DNA from: CAZGAH01 sp964523295 | GTDB lineage: Bacteria; Desulfobacterota; Desulfovibrionia; Desulfovibrionales; Desulfovibrionaceae | Reading direction: 5' to 3' | DNA: 64,000 bases | Assembly (NCBI GenBank): GCA_964523295.1 | Contig: CAZGAH010000001.1 | Coordinates: 102,027 to 166,026, forward strand | Part shown: in pieces, positions 18,216-27,876 of the stretch | How positions within the stretch are numbered: the stretch's first letter is position 1 | Layout: the number at the start of each line of letters is the position of its first letter | Notes under the pieces: model-generated | Told to the model about the DNA's origin: nothing | Seen by the model: the letters and a program-made list of their open reading frames with translations, nothing else | Databases searched by the model: none | Translations under genes and position numbers: made by a program

Positions 18216-19466
18216 ATGATTGAGGACAATACGGAAAGCCTGTTTGTGCCGACATTCGTCGCCAGACAGCCAATTTTTGACGCCAAGCAGAACATCTGGG
18301 GTTATGAGCTGTTTTATCGCCACAGCAGCGAGGCGACGGCCGCCATTTTTACCGATGAAGAGAGTGCTACGCTGGCCGTGGCCGCCTGCGCGTCCTGTCA
18401 ACAGATGGACTACGCGCTGAACAGTAAAATTCTGGTCAATTTTACCGAAAAATCCATCGTTTCCAACGTACCCCTGGCCTTGCCGGCCAATGTCACGGTG
18501 CTGGAAATCGACGAACAGTCCATCGCCAATCCGGCCTTTCTGGAATCCCTTGAACGGCTCAAGCACGCCGGCTACCATATTGCCGTCGACAAATTCGAAG
18601 GCCGCAAAGAGAACATGCCCCTGCTGGCCTTGGCCGATCTGCTGAAAATCGACACCCTCGGTAAATCCGATGAGCAGTTGCTGGCTGCGATCAAGCTCGC
18701 CCAGTCGGTCAAGTTACCGACCGTTGCGACGCGTATCGAGCATTTCGAGCGCTACAAGGCCATCAAAAAGCTCGGTTTCACCTATTTTCAGGGTTTTTTC
18801 TTCCAGAAACCGGAAATGGTCGAAGGGCGAAAGCTGGCTCCAACGGAAATTGCCCGGCTTAACCTCTTCAAACTCATCGAAAGCGAGGATCCCGATTTCG
18901 ACAAGCTCACCTCCGCGGTGCAGTCCGACGTCGCCATCAGCTACAGCCTGTTGTCCTATCTCAATTCACCGGCCTTCGGACTGCGGCAGAAAGTGCAGTC
19001 CATCAAGCACGCGCTGGTGCTGCTGGGCTGGAAAAATGTCAAGAGCTGGTTGCGCGTCGCCATACTTGCCGACATGAACCCCAAAGGGAAATCCTCGGAA
19101 CTGCCCTACCATTCCATTCAACGAGGCCGTTTTTTCCAGCTTGCCGCCGTTTCGGCCAATTACTCGCGCTATGCGCCCGAAAGCCTGTTCCTGCTGGGCC
19201 TTTTTTCGCTACTCTCAGCCATGCTCTCCTTGCCTATGGAAAAAGTCGTCGCCAACCTGCCCCTGGACAATGAATTCAAAGACGCCTTGTGCGGGCGGGA
19301 CAACGCCCTGCGCCCGTGGCTGGACACAGCTATTGCCTTCGAGACTGCGAACTGGGATGGGCTTGAAATCCTGCTCGGACAGCTGGGCCTGGACCCGGTC
19401 AACACGGCACAAGCCTATTACGAGTCCATTGCCTGGGCATCGCGTTTTTATCAGAAAAAAGGCTGA
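18216..19466 (+). CDS. EAL-like/HDOD signalling protein (YuxH type)
   Basis: A 416-residue cytoplasmic protein. Residues 10-200 form a degenerate EAL domain (FVARQPIFDAKQNIWGYELF; LEIDEQS; GFTYFQGFFFQKP) that lacks most metal-binding residues, so c-di-GMP hydrolysis is unlikely. Residues 205-410 form an HDOD domain (AVQSDVAISYSLLSYLNSPAFG, ALVLLGWKNVKSWL). Relatives act in c-di-GMP and chemotaxis-related signalling by binding partners. The ATG at 18216 with AAGGGG upstream is preferred to a GTG at 18192. It lies next to flagellin, which fits a motility role, but no phenotype can be read from sequence. Confidence 0.85.
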   Translation: MIEDNTESLFVPTFVARQPIFDAKQNIWGYELFYRHSSEATAAIFTDEESATLAVAACASCQQMDYALNSKILVNFTEKSIVSNVPLALPANVTVLEIDEQSIANPAFLESLERLKHAGYHIAVDKFEGRKENMPLLALADLLKIDTLGKSDEQLLAAIKLAQSVKLPTVATRIEHFERYKAIKKLGFTYFQGFFFQKPEMVEGRKLAPTEIARLNLFKLIESEDPDFDKLTSAVQSDVAISYSLLSYLNSPAFGLRQKVQSIKHALVLLGWKNVKSWLRVAILADMNPKGKSSELPYHSIQRGRFFQLAAVSANYSRYAPESLFLLGLFSLLSAMLSLPMEKVVANLPLDNEFKDALCGRDNALRPWLDTAIAFETANWDGLEILLGQLGLDPVNTAQAYYESIAWASRFYQKKG

Positions 19467-19514
19467 GCAGGGCGGATCCGGGCTGCATGTCCGTCCTGAC
19501 CTCGCCGCGCGGAA

Positions 19515-20376
19515 TCAGAGTGCGCGGGCGAATCTGGCAAGCGTGCGATTGAAGGCCTCGGGCTCTTCGTAAAACGGCATATGCCCGCTGTGCTCGCAGA
19601 GTACGAGCTGCCCCTGCGGCAGCTGCCCCGCGACGTATCCCCCTGTATCCGGCCCGAAGCAGAATTGCGGCGCATTCCCGTAGACGGCCAGGGCAGGCGT
19701 CCGGACGGTGCGCAGCGCGGGACAGTAATCGCGCACGGCATAGTCCGAATAGATTGCCATGGCGATTGAGGTGGGTGTTTTGGCCTGTTCCGCCTGCATC
19801 CAGGGCAGCTCCCCGGCGGGCGCCCGACCGAATTGGAAGAGCCCCCTCAGGAAACATTCGCTGTACGCGGGCCGCTCGTCCTGAAGCTGGCGCAACATGC
19901 CGTGCATGGNNNNNNNNNNCACCCCGCAGCGGATGCGCATTCCAGGGCGCGGAGGACATGGGGCAGGGCGTCATCTCCACCAGCCCGAGCGCTGCGACGC
20001 GCTCGGCGCCAAAGCGCAGCCAGTGTTCCAACACGACGCATCCCGCCATAGACCAGCCCACCAGCACGACGCCACGCAGGTCCAGGGCATCGAGCACGCA
20101 CTCCAGGTCCAGGGCGTAGTCGGGTATGGTGTGCCCGTGCAACACCTTGCTTGAATTGCCGTGCCCGCGCAGGTCCGGCGCCACGATGCGGAACTGCTCC
20201 GACAGGGCGTGGAGCTGACGGCGCCAGAAGACCGCGCTCAGGGACCAGCCATGAAGCAGGACCAGGGGGCGTCCCTGGCCTTTGACCGTGACGTGAATCT
20301 GCGCGCCGTCGGGCGTTTCGACCAGCCCGACCAGCCGGCCATCAGCCTCGCGGTCGAGCACGCGAAAGGTATTCAT
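19515..20376 (-). CDS. Alpha/beta hydrolase (BioH-like esterase), broken by a scaffold gap
   Basis: An alpha/beta-hydrolase of about 283 residues once the 10-N run at 19910-19919 is removed. Directly joining the two sides restores one frame, reading PLRGAMHGMLRQLQ. The nucleophile elbow is GWSMAG, the oxyanion segment LLHGWSLSAVFW, and the catalytic His lies in EHSGHMPFYEEP near the C-terminus. The MTPCPMSSAPWN and HMPF motifs resemble BioH-type pimeloyl-ACP esterases, but no other biotin gene is near. It follows the three SGNH genes on the same strand, so a role in removing or editing acyl groups is possible. Confidence 0.75.
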
Positions 20377-20674
20377 CCCGTTTCCCTTGTGCTGCGGGTT
20401 CCCCCACGCTCGCCTGCCCCACGCACGCATTCGGGGTGGAACGGCTGCCTGGAGGAATAGTGTCGGTGCATGGCATCCCGAGGACGGTTACGCACGCAGT
20501 TTGCCGTGTTGCCGAAGAGGATGCCCGGCGGCGAGTTCGTAACGCCATGACCGCCTGTCGGACGATGGAAGGGGGCTGGCTCGCGCCTCGCCCACGCTGA
20601 GTTGCCGACCGGACGCCGTCGGCTTGTCAGCACGGCGCCGGTATTCCTGCCGCGCATGAGCCAGGTCTGCATCG

Positions 20675-21751
20675 CTACGGCGTACGTTCTGACAGCCGCG
20701 GCTGGATGCTTTCGATGATCTGCCGGCTGAGCAGGTAATAGCCGTTCATGGTAAAGTGGACGCCATCGCCGGCGCGCAGCGCGACGGTCTTGCCGTTGAG
20801 GTCCTTTTTCTGCGTGTATTCGCCCTTGTCATCGGAAAACAGACGCCAGGAGTCTACATAGGTGCATCCGCCGCTGCTCGAGCAGGCGGCCTGCAAAGCC
20901 TCGTTGGCGAGCCTGGCCCGCTGCGAATAGTCGGGGTTTTTCCCCATGGGCGGCAGCCCGACCAGGCAGACAGGCACGGCCTGCTCTTCGGCAATCTTGA
21001 GGAACCCGGAGACCTTGGCCGTATAGTCGGACTTCCAGGCCTCGGTTGCCTGGCCGTTGTGCGCGTCGTTTCCGCTGACCATGGCCACGAGCACTTCCGG
21101 CTTTTCCTGCTTGATGAATTCCGTGAGCCTGGCCTCCCAATTATAGAATTTCGGGGAATTAAGCCCGGTGGAGATTTTTCCTTTCTGGCGCAGGACGATA
21201 TCCGGCCGGCCTTTGAGCGCCTGGGCCAGGGTCTGGCCGATGCCCACGGCAAAGGAGTCGCCCACGACCAGGATGCTGCGCGCGGGGCCGGTGGCAACCG
21301 GTCCGGCCGGGGTTGCCGCTATTTTCGGGTCTTTTGTCTTTGAGGGCGAGAGCGCAGCCAGCTCCTTCCCGGGCCTGGCGCTGCCGACGCTGCTTTCGGA
21401 CCTGGCGCCGGACGGCGTCACGGAGGACGTCCGGGCAGCCGTCTCGCTGGCGTGATCCGTCGGCGTCGCGACCGATGGCTCGGCGGACGGAGTGGCGATT
21501 GGCAGCGGCGATGTCTCCGTCGTGGAACTGATTGTCGGCGTCGTCTGCGGCTGCGCGGGCGTGGGCGAAGCAGACGCAGCGGGAAATGCCTCCGGCGTCT
21601 GCGCTGGCTCGGAATCCGGTCCGCTCCGTGCGGCCCAATCAGGATGCGATTGCGTGCGTTCGAATTCCTGCTGCGAGGATTTCTGGCACCCCGCGATACT
21701 CAGCAGACAGCAGACAGCAGACAGAACAACCATGCAGAACGGACGATGCAT
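20675..21751 (-). CDS. SGNH hydrolase-type lipoprotein (DUF459-like), third copy
   Basis: A 358-residue protein with a lipoprotein signal peptide (lipobox LSIAGC, Cys22) and a long Ser/Thr/Pro-rich linker (about 25-150). The C-terminal SGNH/DUF459 domain has block I VVGDSFAVG, block III VSGNDAH and block V DGVHF. It is therefore predicted to sit in the periplasm on a membrane anchor. SGNH partners of MBOAT proteins, such as AlgX or AlgJ, transfer or remove O-acetyl groups on exported glycans. Last of three consecutive DUF459-like genes downstream of an MBOAT gene; substrate unknown. Confidence 0.82.
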   Translation of the reverse strand: MHRPFCMVVLSAVCCLLSIAGCQKSSQQEFERTQSHPDWAARSGPDSEPAQTPEAFPAASASPTPAQPQTTPTISSTTETSPLPIATPSAEPSVATPTDHASETAARTSSVTPSGARSESSVGSARPGKELAALSPSKTKDPKIAATPAGPVATGPARSILVVGDSFAVGIGQTLAQALKGRPDIVLRQKGKISTGLNSPKFYNWEARLTEFIKQEKPEVLVAMVSGNDAHNGQATEAWKSDYTAKVSGFLKIAEEQAVPVCLVGLPPMGKNPDYSQRARLANEALQAACSSSGGCTYVDSWRLFSDDKGEYTQKKDLNGKTVALRAGDGVHFTMNGYYLLSRQIIESIQPRLSERTP

Positions 21752-21841
21752 GACAGCTTCGCTCCTTGGCGTAAGTACGGCGTATCCATTCGTCTCGGGC
21801 AGAATTACCCGTCAGGGGTTCGGAACCAGTCGTTGGGCAGG

Positions 21842-21864
21842 GGGCCGGAGCGCGGCTCCGGCCC
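21842..21864. terminator. Perfect 10-bp, 3-nt-loop hairpin within the SGNH cluster
   Basis: GGGCCGGAGC-gcg-GCTCCGGCCC lies just after the second SGNH gene. It has no U-run on the leftward strand. It may reduce expression of the third copy or protect the upstream mRNA. Confidence 0.45.
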
Positions 21865-21870
21865 GTAATA

Positions 21871-22833
21871 TTATCCGGCAGGACGCGCTGCCGTGAGGCC
21901 GGCCTGGTCGGATTCGATCTGTCCCATGGCCGAAATAAACCGGTCCGTCAGCAGCCGGGCACCCGGGCCGGAAAGATGTATGCCATCGTCGGAGCGCAAT
22001 CGCACCCGCTCGCCGGCAATGTCGGCGGCGGCGAGATAATTGCCCTCCCGATCAGCCAGTACGGCCCAGGTGTCGACGAAGTGGCAGTCGCGAGTGCGTT
22101 CGCAACGGGACCTGGCAACAAGGTTGACGGCCTTGACGTCCTGCGCGAGCTTCGGCTTGCCCATGATCGGAGCGCCGATCCAGTATATCCGGGCCTTGGG
22201 ATTGCTGGCGCGGCAGATGTCGAACAGTCGTTGCATCCGGCGCCCGTACTCCTTCTCCCACCCGGTGTCGCCGAAATGATGCACGCGGCCGTCAGGCGAT
22301 TTCAACGATTGCGTGTCGTTGGTGCCGAGCATGATCATAACAGTGTCCGGACGCATGGAACGGGTAAGGGACGTCAGTCCGGCCTCCCAATCGAAAAAAT
22401 CCGGTCGGGCCAGGCCGCTGGAAACCTTGCCATAGCGTTGGAAGGCCAGGCCCGGGGTTTTCAGGAAGTGTTCTTCCAGGCGCTGCCCCAGCGGGATGGA
22501 GAGCGAATCGCCGATAAGCAGCACCGAACGGTTCACCGGCCTGGAGGAGACGACATAATTGCCCTCTTCGTGGGTTGTTCCCGTCCCCGGAATCTGGAGA
22601 CGGAACCCCGTCGAGGAAACCGTCCTGGCCTGCTCGAGACGCCTGGTCTTGACCTGTTCGGCTATCGGAGTCAGTCGCAGATGCTCCGGGACCTCGGCAT
22701 AAAGCGGGACCCGGTCCTGCGGAAGCACGGCCATTTGAGAAAAATAACGGGCTGTAGAAATGTTTTCATCGCTGGGAAGAGGAAAAATCGCAACGGCAAG
22801 GAGAACAACAGCGCACTGGAATATGGATCGCAT
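21871..22833 (-). CDS. SGNH hydrolase-type secreted protein (DUF459-like), second copy
   Basis: A 320-residue protein starting MRSIFQCAVVLLAVAIFPLP, a signal peptide or N-terminal anchor. The ATG at 22833 follows AGGAGGG and is preferred over starts further upstream. The SGNH domain has GDS at residues 108-110, the block II Gly in KVSSGLARPDFFDWE, block III LGTNDTQ and catalytic D-x-x-H in DDGIHLS. The linker is much shorter than in the other two copies. Predicted periplasmic; same cluster and likely the same process as the neighbouring MBOAT. No experimental function can be assigned. Confidence 0.82.
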   Translation of the reverse strand: MRSIFQCAVVLLAVAIFPLPSDENISTARYFSQMAVLPQDRVPLYAEVPEHLRLTPIAEQVKTRRLEQARTVSSTGFRLQIPGTGTTHEEGNYVVSSRPVNRSVLLIGDSLSIPLGQRLEEHFLKTPGLAFQRYGKVSSGLARPDFFDWEAGLTSLTRSMRPDTVMIMLGTNDTQSLKSPDGRVHHFGDTGWEKEYGRRMQRLFDICRASNPKARIYWIGAPIMGKPKLAQDVKAVNLVARSRCERTRDCHFVDTWAVLADREGNYLAAADIAGERVRLRSDDGIHLSGPGARLLTDRFISAMGQIESDQAGLTAARPAG

Positions 22834-22951
22834 TGGATACCCTCCTGGAGCGGGTCCGGCCGGGAAAAAAGAAAAATCCACCGACCGTCGGCTTTGCTTG
22901 GGCCCGGCGTCATGTCTGGCATGAGGCTGGTCTGATGCCATAGGTGACAGG

Positions 22952-24283
22952 TTATATGTGCTTATCCAATTCCTTTTTGGGTCGAAGTTCAACATATTGG
23001 GAAATATACTGCAAAATATACTCGCTCAACAGGTCGCCTCCCTCTGTGGAAAAATGGACCCCGTCTTTTGCCCGAATGCGGATGTTATAACCGCGATTAT
23101 CCTTCTTGAAATTTGTATACTGCCCGGACTCGTCTGTCAATACCCCGCGCGTGTCGATGAAACGGCAATTGGAAAATTTCGCGCAGGCTTCACGCGCCGA
23201 GCAGTTGGCTATCTCGATGCGCTGGCTCATCGCCTCGTCGCGCACCACGGGAAGACCCACCCAATATACCGCCACCTGTCTGTCGGCAATAATTTTCAAA
23301 AAATTTTCCACCCGCTCCTGATAGGCCTGCGGCCAGGAAGGCGTTCCGACAAACGCCTTCTTATCGCCCACGCGCACGTTGTTGTTCGCGTCGTTCACGC
23401 CCATCATCACGACAAGTATCGACGCCTTGTGCTCATCGATCAGCCCGGCGATGTTCTTGTCCCAGTTGAAGAGGTGCGGAATGGTCAGGCCGCTGGATAC
23501 CTTACCGACGCGCGCGAAGGTCAGGCCCTCGTACTTTTCCAGCGCCCGCTCCAGCGAAGGCGCAAGCCCCAGCGCCAGCGAGTCGCCGAGCACGAGCAGC
23601 GTTGTTGCCTGGGATGGAGTTTGCGGCGTGGTCAGGAGCGGAGCCGTCGGTGCGGACGGCGTGTCCGCTACGGGCGCGGCGTCCAGCCCCATGGTGAGCC
23701 CCGGTTCGGTGGCCTGTTTCGAAGCCGAGGTCTTTTCGGGGGAAGGCTCCGGCGCGGTTGCCGGCTGCGCCGCGTCTTTCGTGTCCCGCGGGGGGGATAT
23801 GCTCCAGCCGACGGCTGGCTGTTCTTCCGCCGCCATCCGCAGGTCCGGCTGGCGGCTGGGCGAGCGTTCGTGCGTGTCTTTCGCGGCAACGAAGGTCGCA
23901 GTGCGGATTGTCAAATCCGTGCGTAGCGGGCCGTTGGCCTCGCGCCAGGTCTGCCTCAGGCGCCTGGATTCGGCGGCCGAAGGAAGGCGACTGTCGGGCG
24001 GCAGCGGCGACAATCCGGTCGTCTTGCCGAGGAAGCGGGAGTCGTCCTTATAGGACGGGGAATACAGAAAATTCAGCCGGAATTCCGCACTGTCCAGCGC
24101 CTGGGCAATACCCCAGTCGTGGTTGACGCGCTGCACCGCCACCAGCACCTGGAGGATGGCGGATTTTGATTCCGTCTGAACCAGTCCCGCGTACCAGGGC
24201 ACAATGCGGTCGATGTTCAGAAAAACACCCATGAGAAGGGCAGCCGTATACGCTGCCACTGCCTTCGCTGCCAGCCATTTCAT
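22952..24283 (-). CDS. SGNH hydrolase-type membrane-anchored protein (DUF459-like), first copy
   Basis: A 443-residue protein with one N-terminal transmembrane helix (about residues 5-25), a partly helical region to residue 100, and a low-complexity Pro/Ala/Thr-rich linker to about 225. The C-terminal SGNH/DUF459 domain has VLGDSLALGLAPSLE, VSSGLTIPHLFNWD, MMGVNDANNN and KDGVHFS. The catalytic Ser, Gly, Asn and Asp/His positions are all present. It lies 170 nt downstream of the MBOAT gene and is probably its main periplasmic partner, accepting acyl groups exported by the MBOAT. Confidence 0.83.
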   Translation of the reverse strand: MKWLAAKAVAAYTAALLMGVFLNIDRIVPWYAGLVQTESKSAILQVLVAVQRVNHDWGIAQALDSAEFRLNFLYSPSYKDDSRFLGKTTGLSPLPPDSRLPSAAESRRLRQTWREANGPLRTDLTIRTATFVAAKDTHERSPSRQPDLRMAAEEQPAVGWSISPPRDTKDAAQPATAPEPSPEKTSASKQATEPGLTMGLDAAPVADTPSAPTAPLLTTPQTPSQATTLLVLGDSLALGLAPSLERALEKYEGLTFARVGKVSSGLTIPHLFNWDKNIAGLIDEHKASILVVMMGVNDANNNVRVGDKKAFVGTPSWPQAYQERVENFLKIIADRQVAVYWVGLPVVRDEAMSQRIEIANCSAREACAKFSNCRFIDTRGVLTDESGQYTNFKKDNRGYNIRIRAKDGVHFSTEGGDLLSEYILQYISQYVELRPKKELDKHI

Positions 24284-24453
24284 AGGCGATTTCTCGCTGC
24301 TGAGGGGGGTTGATATCGCGCTTCGCCGCCTGTTCCTGAATCCGTCCTCGTCCAGTACCCATAATACCCGCTTGGCCGGTCAGCGTCCAGTACTTCGTTA
24401 CATTGGCGCCGGTCAGCAGGGGCTGGCAATCGTCTGGGGAACGGTCTGCGGCC

Positions 24454-25881
24454 TTAAAATTGAAAATAGATGAATTGGGGGACGCCGTCCGGTCCGAGGC
24501 GCAGGATCAGGGAAATCAGAATGCCGGCAATGCAGCCCTGCACCAGGCCGGGGAGCCAGGACGTCGCTTTAACATAGGGGCTCTGGAGCGAAAAACGGGT
24601 CGCCTCGCGCAGCAGCGCTAGCGCAATCAACACAACGCACGCGACCGGGGCACCTTCGCCGACCATGTCCCAGGTCGCGATACGCTGAAGAATATCCATT
24701 GCCTGCGTAAAGCTCGACGCGCCGAAAAAGACCCAGGCCAGCGTGACGAACAACAGCGTTGCTGCCCAGGCCCCGCCTTTCCAGAGCCAGGCCGCCGGAT
24801 CGTAGCCACGCCGCGGGAAGGTCGAACGGACGTCGTGTATGATGTGCGTCGCCGATAAACCAATACCGTGGAGCAGCCCCCAGACGATGAAATTGAACCC
24901 CGCCCCATGCCACAGCCCGCCCAGGAGCATGGTCACCAGCAGATTGGCATGGGTCCGCACCTTGCCTTTGCGGTTGCCGCCCATGCTGATGTACAGATAA
25001 TCGCGCAGCCAGGTCGAGAACGAGATATGCCAGCGGCGCCAGAACTGCCGCAGATTCGTCGCGCTGTACGGAAAATCGAAGTTGTCCGGCAGCGTGAAGC
25101 CCATGAGCAGACCGATGCCGAGCACCAGGTCCGTGAAACCCGAGAAATCGAACAGTATCTGCACGCTGTACCCGAGCGCGCCAATGGCCACGCCAAGGGA
25201 GGAAAACTCCCCCGGGCTCTCGAATACGCGCGCTACCAGGTGCTCGCTCAGGTAGCTTGCCACTACCAGCTTCTTGAACAGACCGGAAATGATGAGGAAC
25301 AATCCATTCGCTACGGCGTCGCGGGTAATGCCCGGCGCCATGAGTTGCGGCAGAAACGTACGCGCCCGCAGTATCGGCCCGTTAAGCAGGGTGGGAAAAA
25401 AGGCCACGAATACGAACACGTCCAGTCCGGTGCGTGCGCGGGCTTGGCGCTCGCGGTAGACGTCGATGGTGTACGACAATCCCTGGAAGGTGAAAAATGA
25501 GATGCCGATCGGGAGGATGATGTCCCATTGCGGCAGCGGATTGCCTAGACCGCGCGGCACGAGCAACAGATCCATGCTGTCGTAGAGCAGGTCGAAATAC
25601 TTGAAAAAGGCCAGCCCGCCCAGCCCGACGAGCAGGTGTAGTACCAGCCAGGCCCGGGCCTTCGTCGCTGATCGGGCGCGACAGATGGCCTCGCCGAACA
25701 CCCAGGTCCAGAAGCTGAAATGTACCAGCACCAGCAGATAACTCAGGCTGATGGAACCGTAGAAAATATACGAGGCGCAGAGCAGAAAGCAGCGGTAGGT
25801 AAGCGGAAAAGACCTGAGCAGCCAGTTGAGCGGCAGCACCAGCAAGAAAAAGAGGGCGAACTGAAAACTGACGAGATTCAT
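24454..25881 (-). CDS. MBOAT O-acyltransferase (AlgI/DltB-like)
   Basis: A 475-residue polytopic membrane protein of the MBOAT family. It carries the AlgI-type signatures YFDLLYDS, LPIGISFFTFQGLSYTIDVYR and NFDFPYSATNLRQFWRRWHIS. The invariant His lies in GGLWHGAGFNFIVWG near residue 320. Such proteins pass acetyl or other acyl groups across the inner membrane for O-acylation of alginate, other exopolysaccharides or teichoic acids. The three SGNH genes immediately downstream are the expected periplasmic half of the machinery. The glycan being modified is unknown, as no polysaccharide synthase is in the window. Confidence 0.93.
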   Translation of the reverse strand: MNLVSFQFALFFLLVLPLNWLLRSFPLTYRCFLLCASYIFYGSISLSYLLVLVHFSFWTWVFGEAICRARSATKARAWLVLHLLVGLGGLAFFKYFDLLYDSMDLLLVPRGLGNPLPQWDIILPIGISFFTFQGLSYTIDVYRERQARARTGLDVFVFVAFFPTLLNGPILRARTFLPQLMAPGITRDAVANGLFLIISGLFKKLVVASYLSEHLVARVFESPGEFSSLGVAIGALGYSVQILFDFSGFTDLVLGIGLLMGFTLPDNFDFPYSATNLRQFWRRWHISFSTWLRDYLYISMGGNRKGKVRTHANLLVTMLLGGLWHGAGFNFIVWGLLHGIGLSATHIIHDVRSTFPRRGYDPAAWLWKGGAWAATLLFVTLAWVFFGASSFTQAMDILQRIATWDMVGEGAPVACVVLIALALLREATRFSLQSPYVKATSWLPGLVQGCIAGILISLILRLGPDGVPQFIYFQF

Positions 25882-26026
25882 GCTCTTCCAGGCCGCTCCG
25901 CGCGGCGCGTCCTATGCCCCTGCGCACGTCGTGCCGTCACGTAGTGACGGACTGTACGGTCAGTGCGAACGCATAGCCGACCCGGGCCGGAAAGACAAGC
26001 ACTCGTTCGCGGAGTCGTTCGCAAAG

Positions 26027-26314
26027 TCAACGGATGACCCAGGCCCACAGACTGCCGGCAAGCGTCAGCAGCAGTCCCGCGCCCAGACCTGGCCCCGCAT
26101 AGACGGTCTGGTCCGCGAGCAGACAGCCCACGCCCCCGGCCAGTAACACCACGCCAAGAAATGTAAGCGCCTTTTCCGGCTTGACTTTTCTTTTCGGCGG
26201 CTGCGGCGGCGGGGGCTTGACCGCCGACGCGGGATTCGGCAGCCCGCAGTTACGGCAGGCGGGCGCCTTGTCCGATACGTCATGCCCGCAGTCCGGACAC
26301 TTGATCAGCCCCAT
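26027..26314 (-). CDS. Zinc-ribbon membrane protein
   Basis: A 95-residue protein opening with a zinc ribbon (IKCPDCGHDVSDKAPACRNCG: two C-x2-C knuckles). A Pro/Lys-rich linker and two hydrophobic helices follow (LTFLGVVLLAGGVGCLLAD and LGAGLLLTLAGSLWAWVI). The plan resembles zinc-ribbon domain proteins of unknown function found across bacteria. It lies downstream of the TPR gene on the same strand, separated by a small hairpin. Confidence 0.75.
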   Translation of the reverse strand: MGLIKCPDCGHDVSDKAPACRNCGLPNPASAVKPPPPQPPKRKVKPEKALTFLGVVLLAGGVGCLLADQTVYAGPGLGAGLLLTLAGSLWAWVIR

Positions 26315-26387
26315 ACCATCGCTCCCGCCTTCCCGTCAGTCCCGCCCCTTCTGCCGACTGGTGCAGAGAAAAAATCCCCGCACAAAC

Positions 26388-26401
26388 AGCCCTATCGGGC
26401 T
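26388..26401 (-). terminator. Short hairpin overlapping the TPR gene stop codon
   Basis: AGCCC-gata-GGGCT on the leftward strand is followed by TGTTTGTG. It has a short stem and few U residues, so it is at best a weak terminator. Confidence 0.35.
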
Positions 26402-26924
26402 ATTGAAACTCGATCTTCAGCTCCAGCTCCCGCGCCTTGTTCAGGTCGGCGCGCCCGCGCTCCGCCTGATTCATACGCAGCAGCAACTCCCCTCGCTCGC
26501 GATAGGCCTTGGCGTACCTGGGATTGAGTTCAATGGCCCGGTCGAAGTCCGCCAGAGCCTCTTCCCGCCGGTTCTGCTCCACGCGGATGATCCCGCGGTT
26601 GAAAAAAGCCGCATGATCGGGCTTGGCGGCAATTGATTTATCCAGATCAACCAGCGCCTGCTCCGTCTGCCCCCTGGTCTTGTGGATCAACGCCCGATTG
26701 ATAAGCAGATAGGAATACAGCCCCTCGCCCGGGTGTACCTCGCCCGAGTCGAGAATCCGCGTATACAACTCCATAGCCAACCCCAGTTCCCCGTCCGCCT
26801 GCGCCTGCACAGCCCGATTCGCATCGGCAACCACATCTGCCCGGCCTGGGGCCGGGGTAGATGCCAGCAATACAAGCGCCAGCAAGACGACACCCAGGAG
26901 ACGACATCGAAAAAAACAACTCAT
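26400..26924 (-). CDS. Secreted tetratricopeptide-repeat protein
   Basis: A 174-residue protein with a signal peptide (CRLLGVVLLALVLLASTPAPGRA) and then three to four TPR units (AELYTRIL-like start; LINRALIHKTRGQTEQALVDLDK; AFFNRGIIRVEQNRREEALADFDRAIELNP; YAKAYRERGELLLRMNQAERGRADLNKA). The ATG at 26924 follows GGAGG and is preferred over an upstream in-frame start. TPRs mediate protein contacts, so a periplasmic scaffold is likely. No partner can be named from context. Confidence 0.8.
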   Translation of the reverse strand: MSCFFRCRLLGVVLLALVLLASTPAPGRADVVADANRAVQAQADGELGLAMELYTRILDSGEVHPGEGLYSYLLINRALIHKTRGQTEQALVDLDKSIAAKPDHAAFFNRGIIRVEQNRREEALADFDRAIELNPRYAKAYRERGELLLRMNQAERGRADLNKARELELKIEFQ

Positions 26925-27876
26925 GGCCCACCTCCGCCCTCCAAGCATAGTGAATTTTCTAATCCGGCTCAACCAGAAATGCGCAGAATCGACCACCGCG
27001 CCAGAAGAAAGCCCCGCTGACTTCCGTGTCTTCGCACGGGAAGGCAAAGGAGCGCGCTTTAGCCATGAATCATGCTGCCAAATATGGTATGTATTTATTT
27101 ATTGTATTTCACTTTCATCTGGGGTAAACGAAAAATGCGTACGAAGAATGAGCAGAGCCTTTGTCAAGTATATAATGTGCTCTTCGTGCGCCAGCGAGCT
27201 ATTCAGAAGGCAAGCCGGATGAATCTGCGATTAAGTATATGCTAAATTTTGTTGGATTTGCAGCCTTGCCAGCGCTTGTTTCACTTTTATAGATTTAAAT
27301 AGTTGGCGACTTGCTCTTTCGATTTTTACAGACTATTGTTTTGTTCTAAATATTAGTACTATAATTTTGCAAAATTAATGTCCATAATTTGTTGTTGTTT
27401 TATAGCTCGATTATGGTAATGGTTGATTTTTTCGTACAGGTGTGAGCACTGTCGCCTGACAGCTCTCTTGGATCAAGGGCTACACTACCAGGGAGGCTAC
27501 CCTGCAAATCAGGAAGGAACTTTTTGTAACCTTAATTCCGATTCATATCTGGATGTCAAAATTTTCATTCAGGACTCGACATTCGCCATGAAAAGGATTA
27601 TTCTTTCCTTGAATAGGAGTCAGCCGGCATGATCACTGCCACGGATTTCGCAACTATGCCGTTTCAAACATCGGCCGCGCGTCGGCATCCGAAGGTCGTA
27701 GAAGAAGTGTTGTGGATATTACTCGAGGATGGAGTTCGTTCTCAATAAAATGCACAAGCATTATTTTCATGTAATTCAATGTGTATGTTGGGCATGCAAG
27801 CGCTGTAGTGCTAATGGTTATTGGGCGACCTGAGGCAACTTTATATTGCGATGCACGCATTGTAAAAGGGGGCAGT
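26925..27876. other. Long gene-free stretch with an AT-rich island
   Basis: The first 120 nt have normal composition. From about 27080 the sequence becomes strongly AT-rich and stays so into the chemoreceptor gene. Short open frames exist (for example 27423-27632), but none has a convincing ribosome-binding site or recognisable product. It may hold foreign DNA, remnants of a mobile element, or an AT-rich promoter region for the chemoreceptor. Confidence 0.5.

Noticed and set aside
27423..27632. 69-codon frame in the AT-rich island
   Set aside because: No ribosome-binding site and no recognisable product; stops are only moderately rare by chance.
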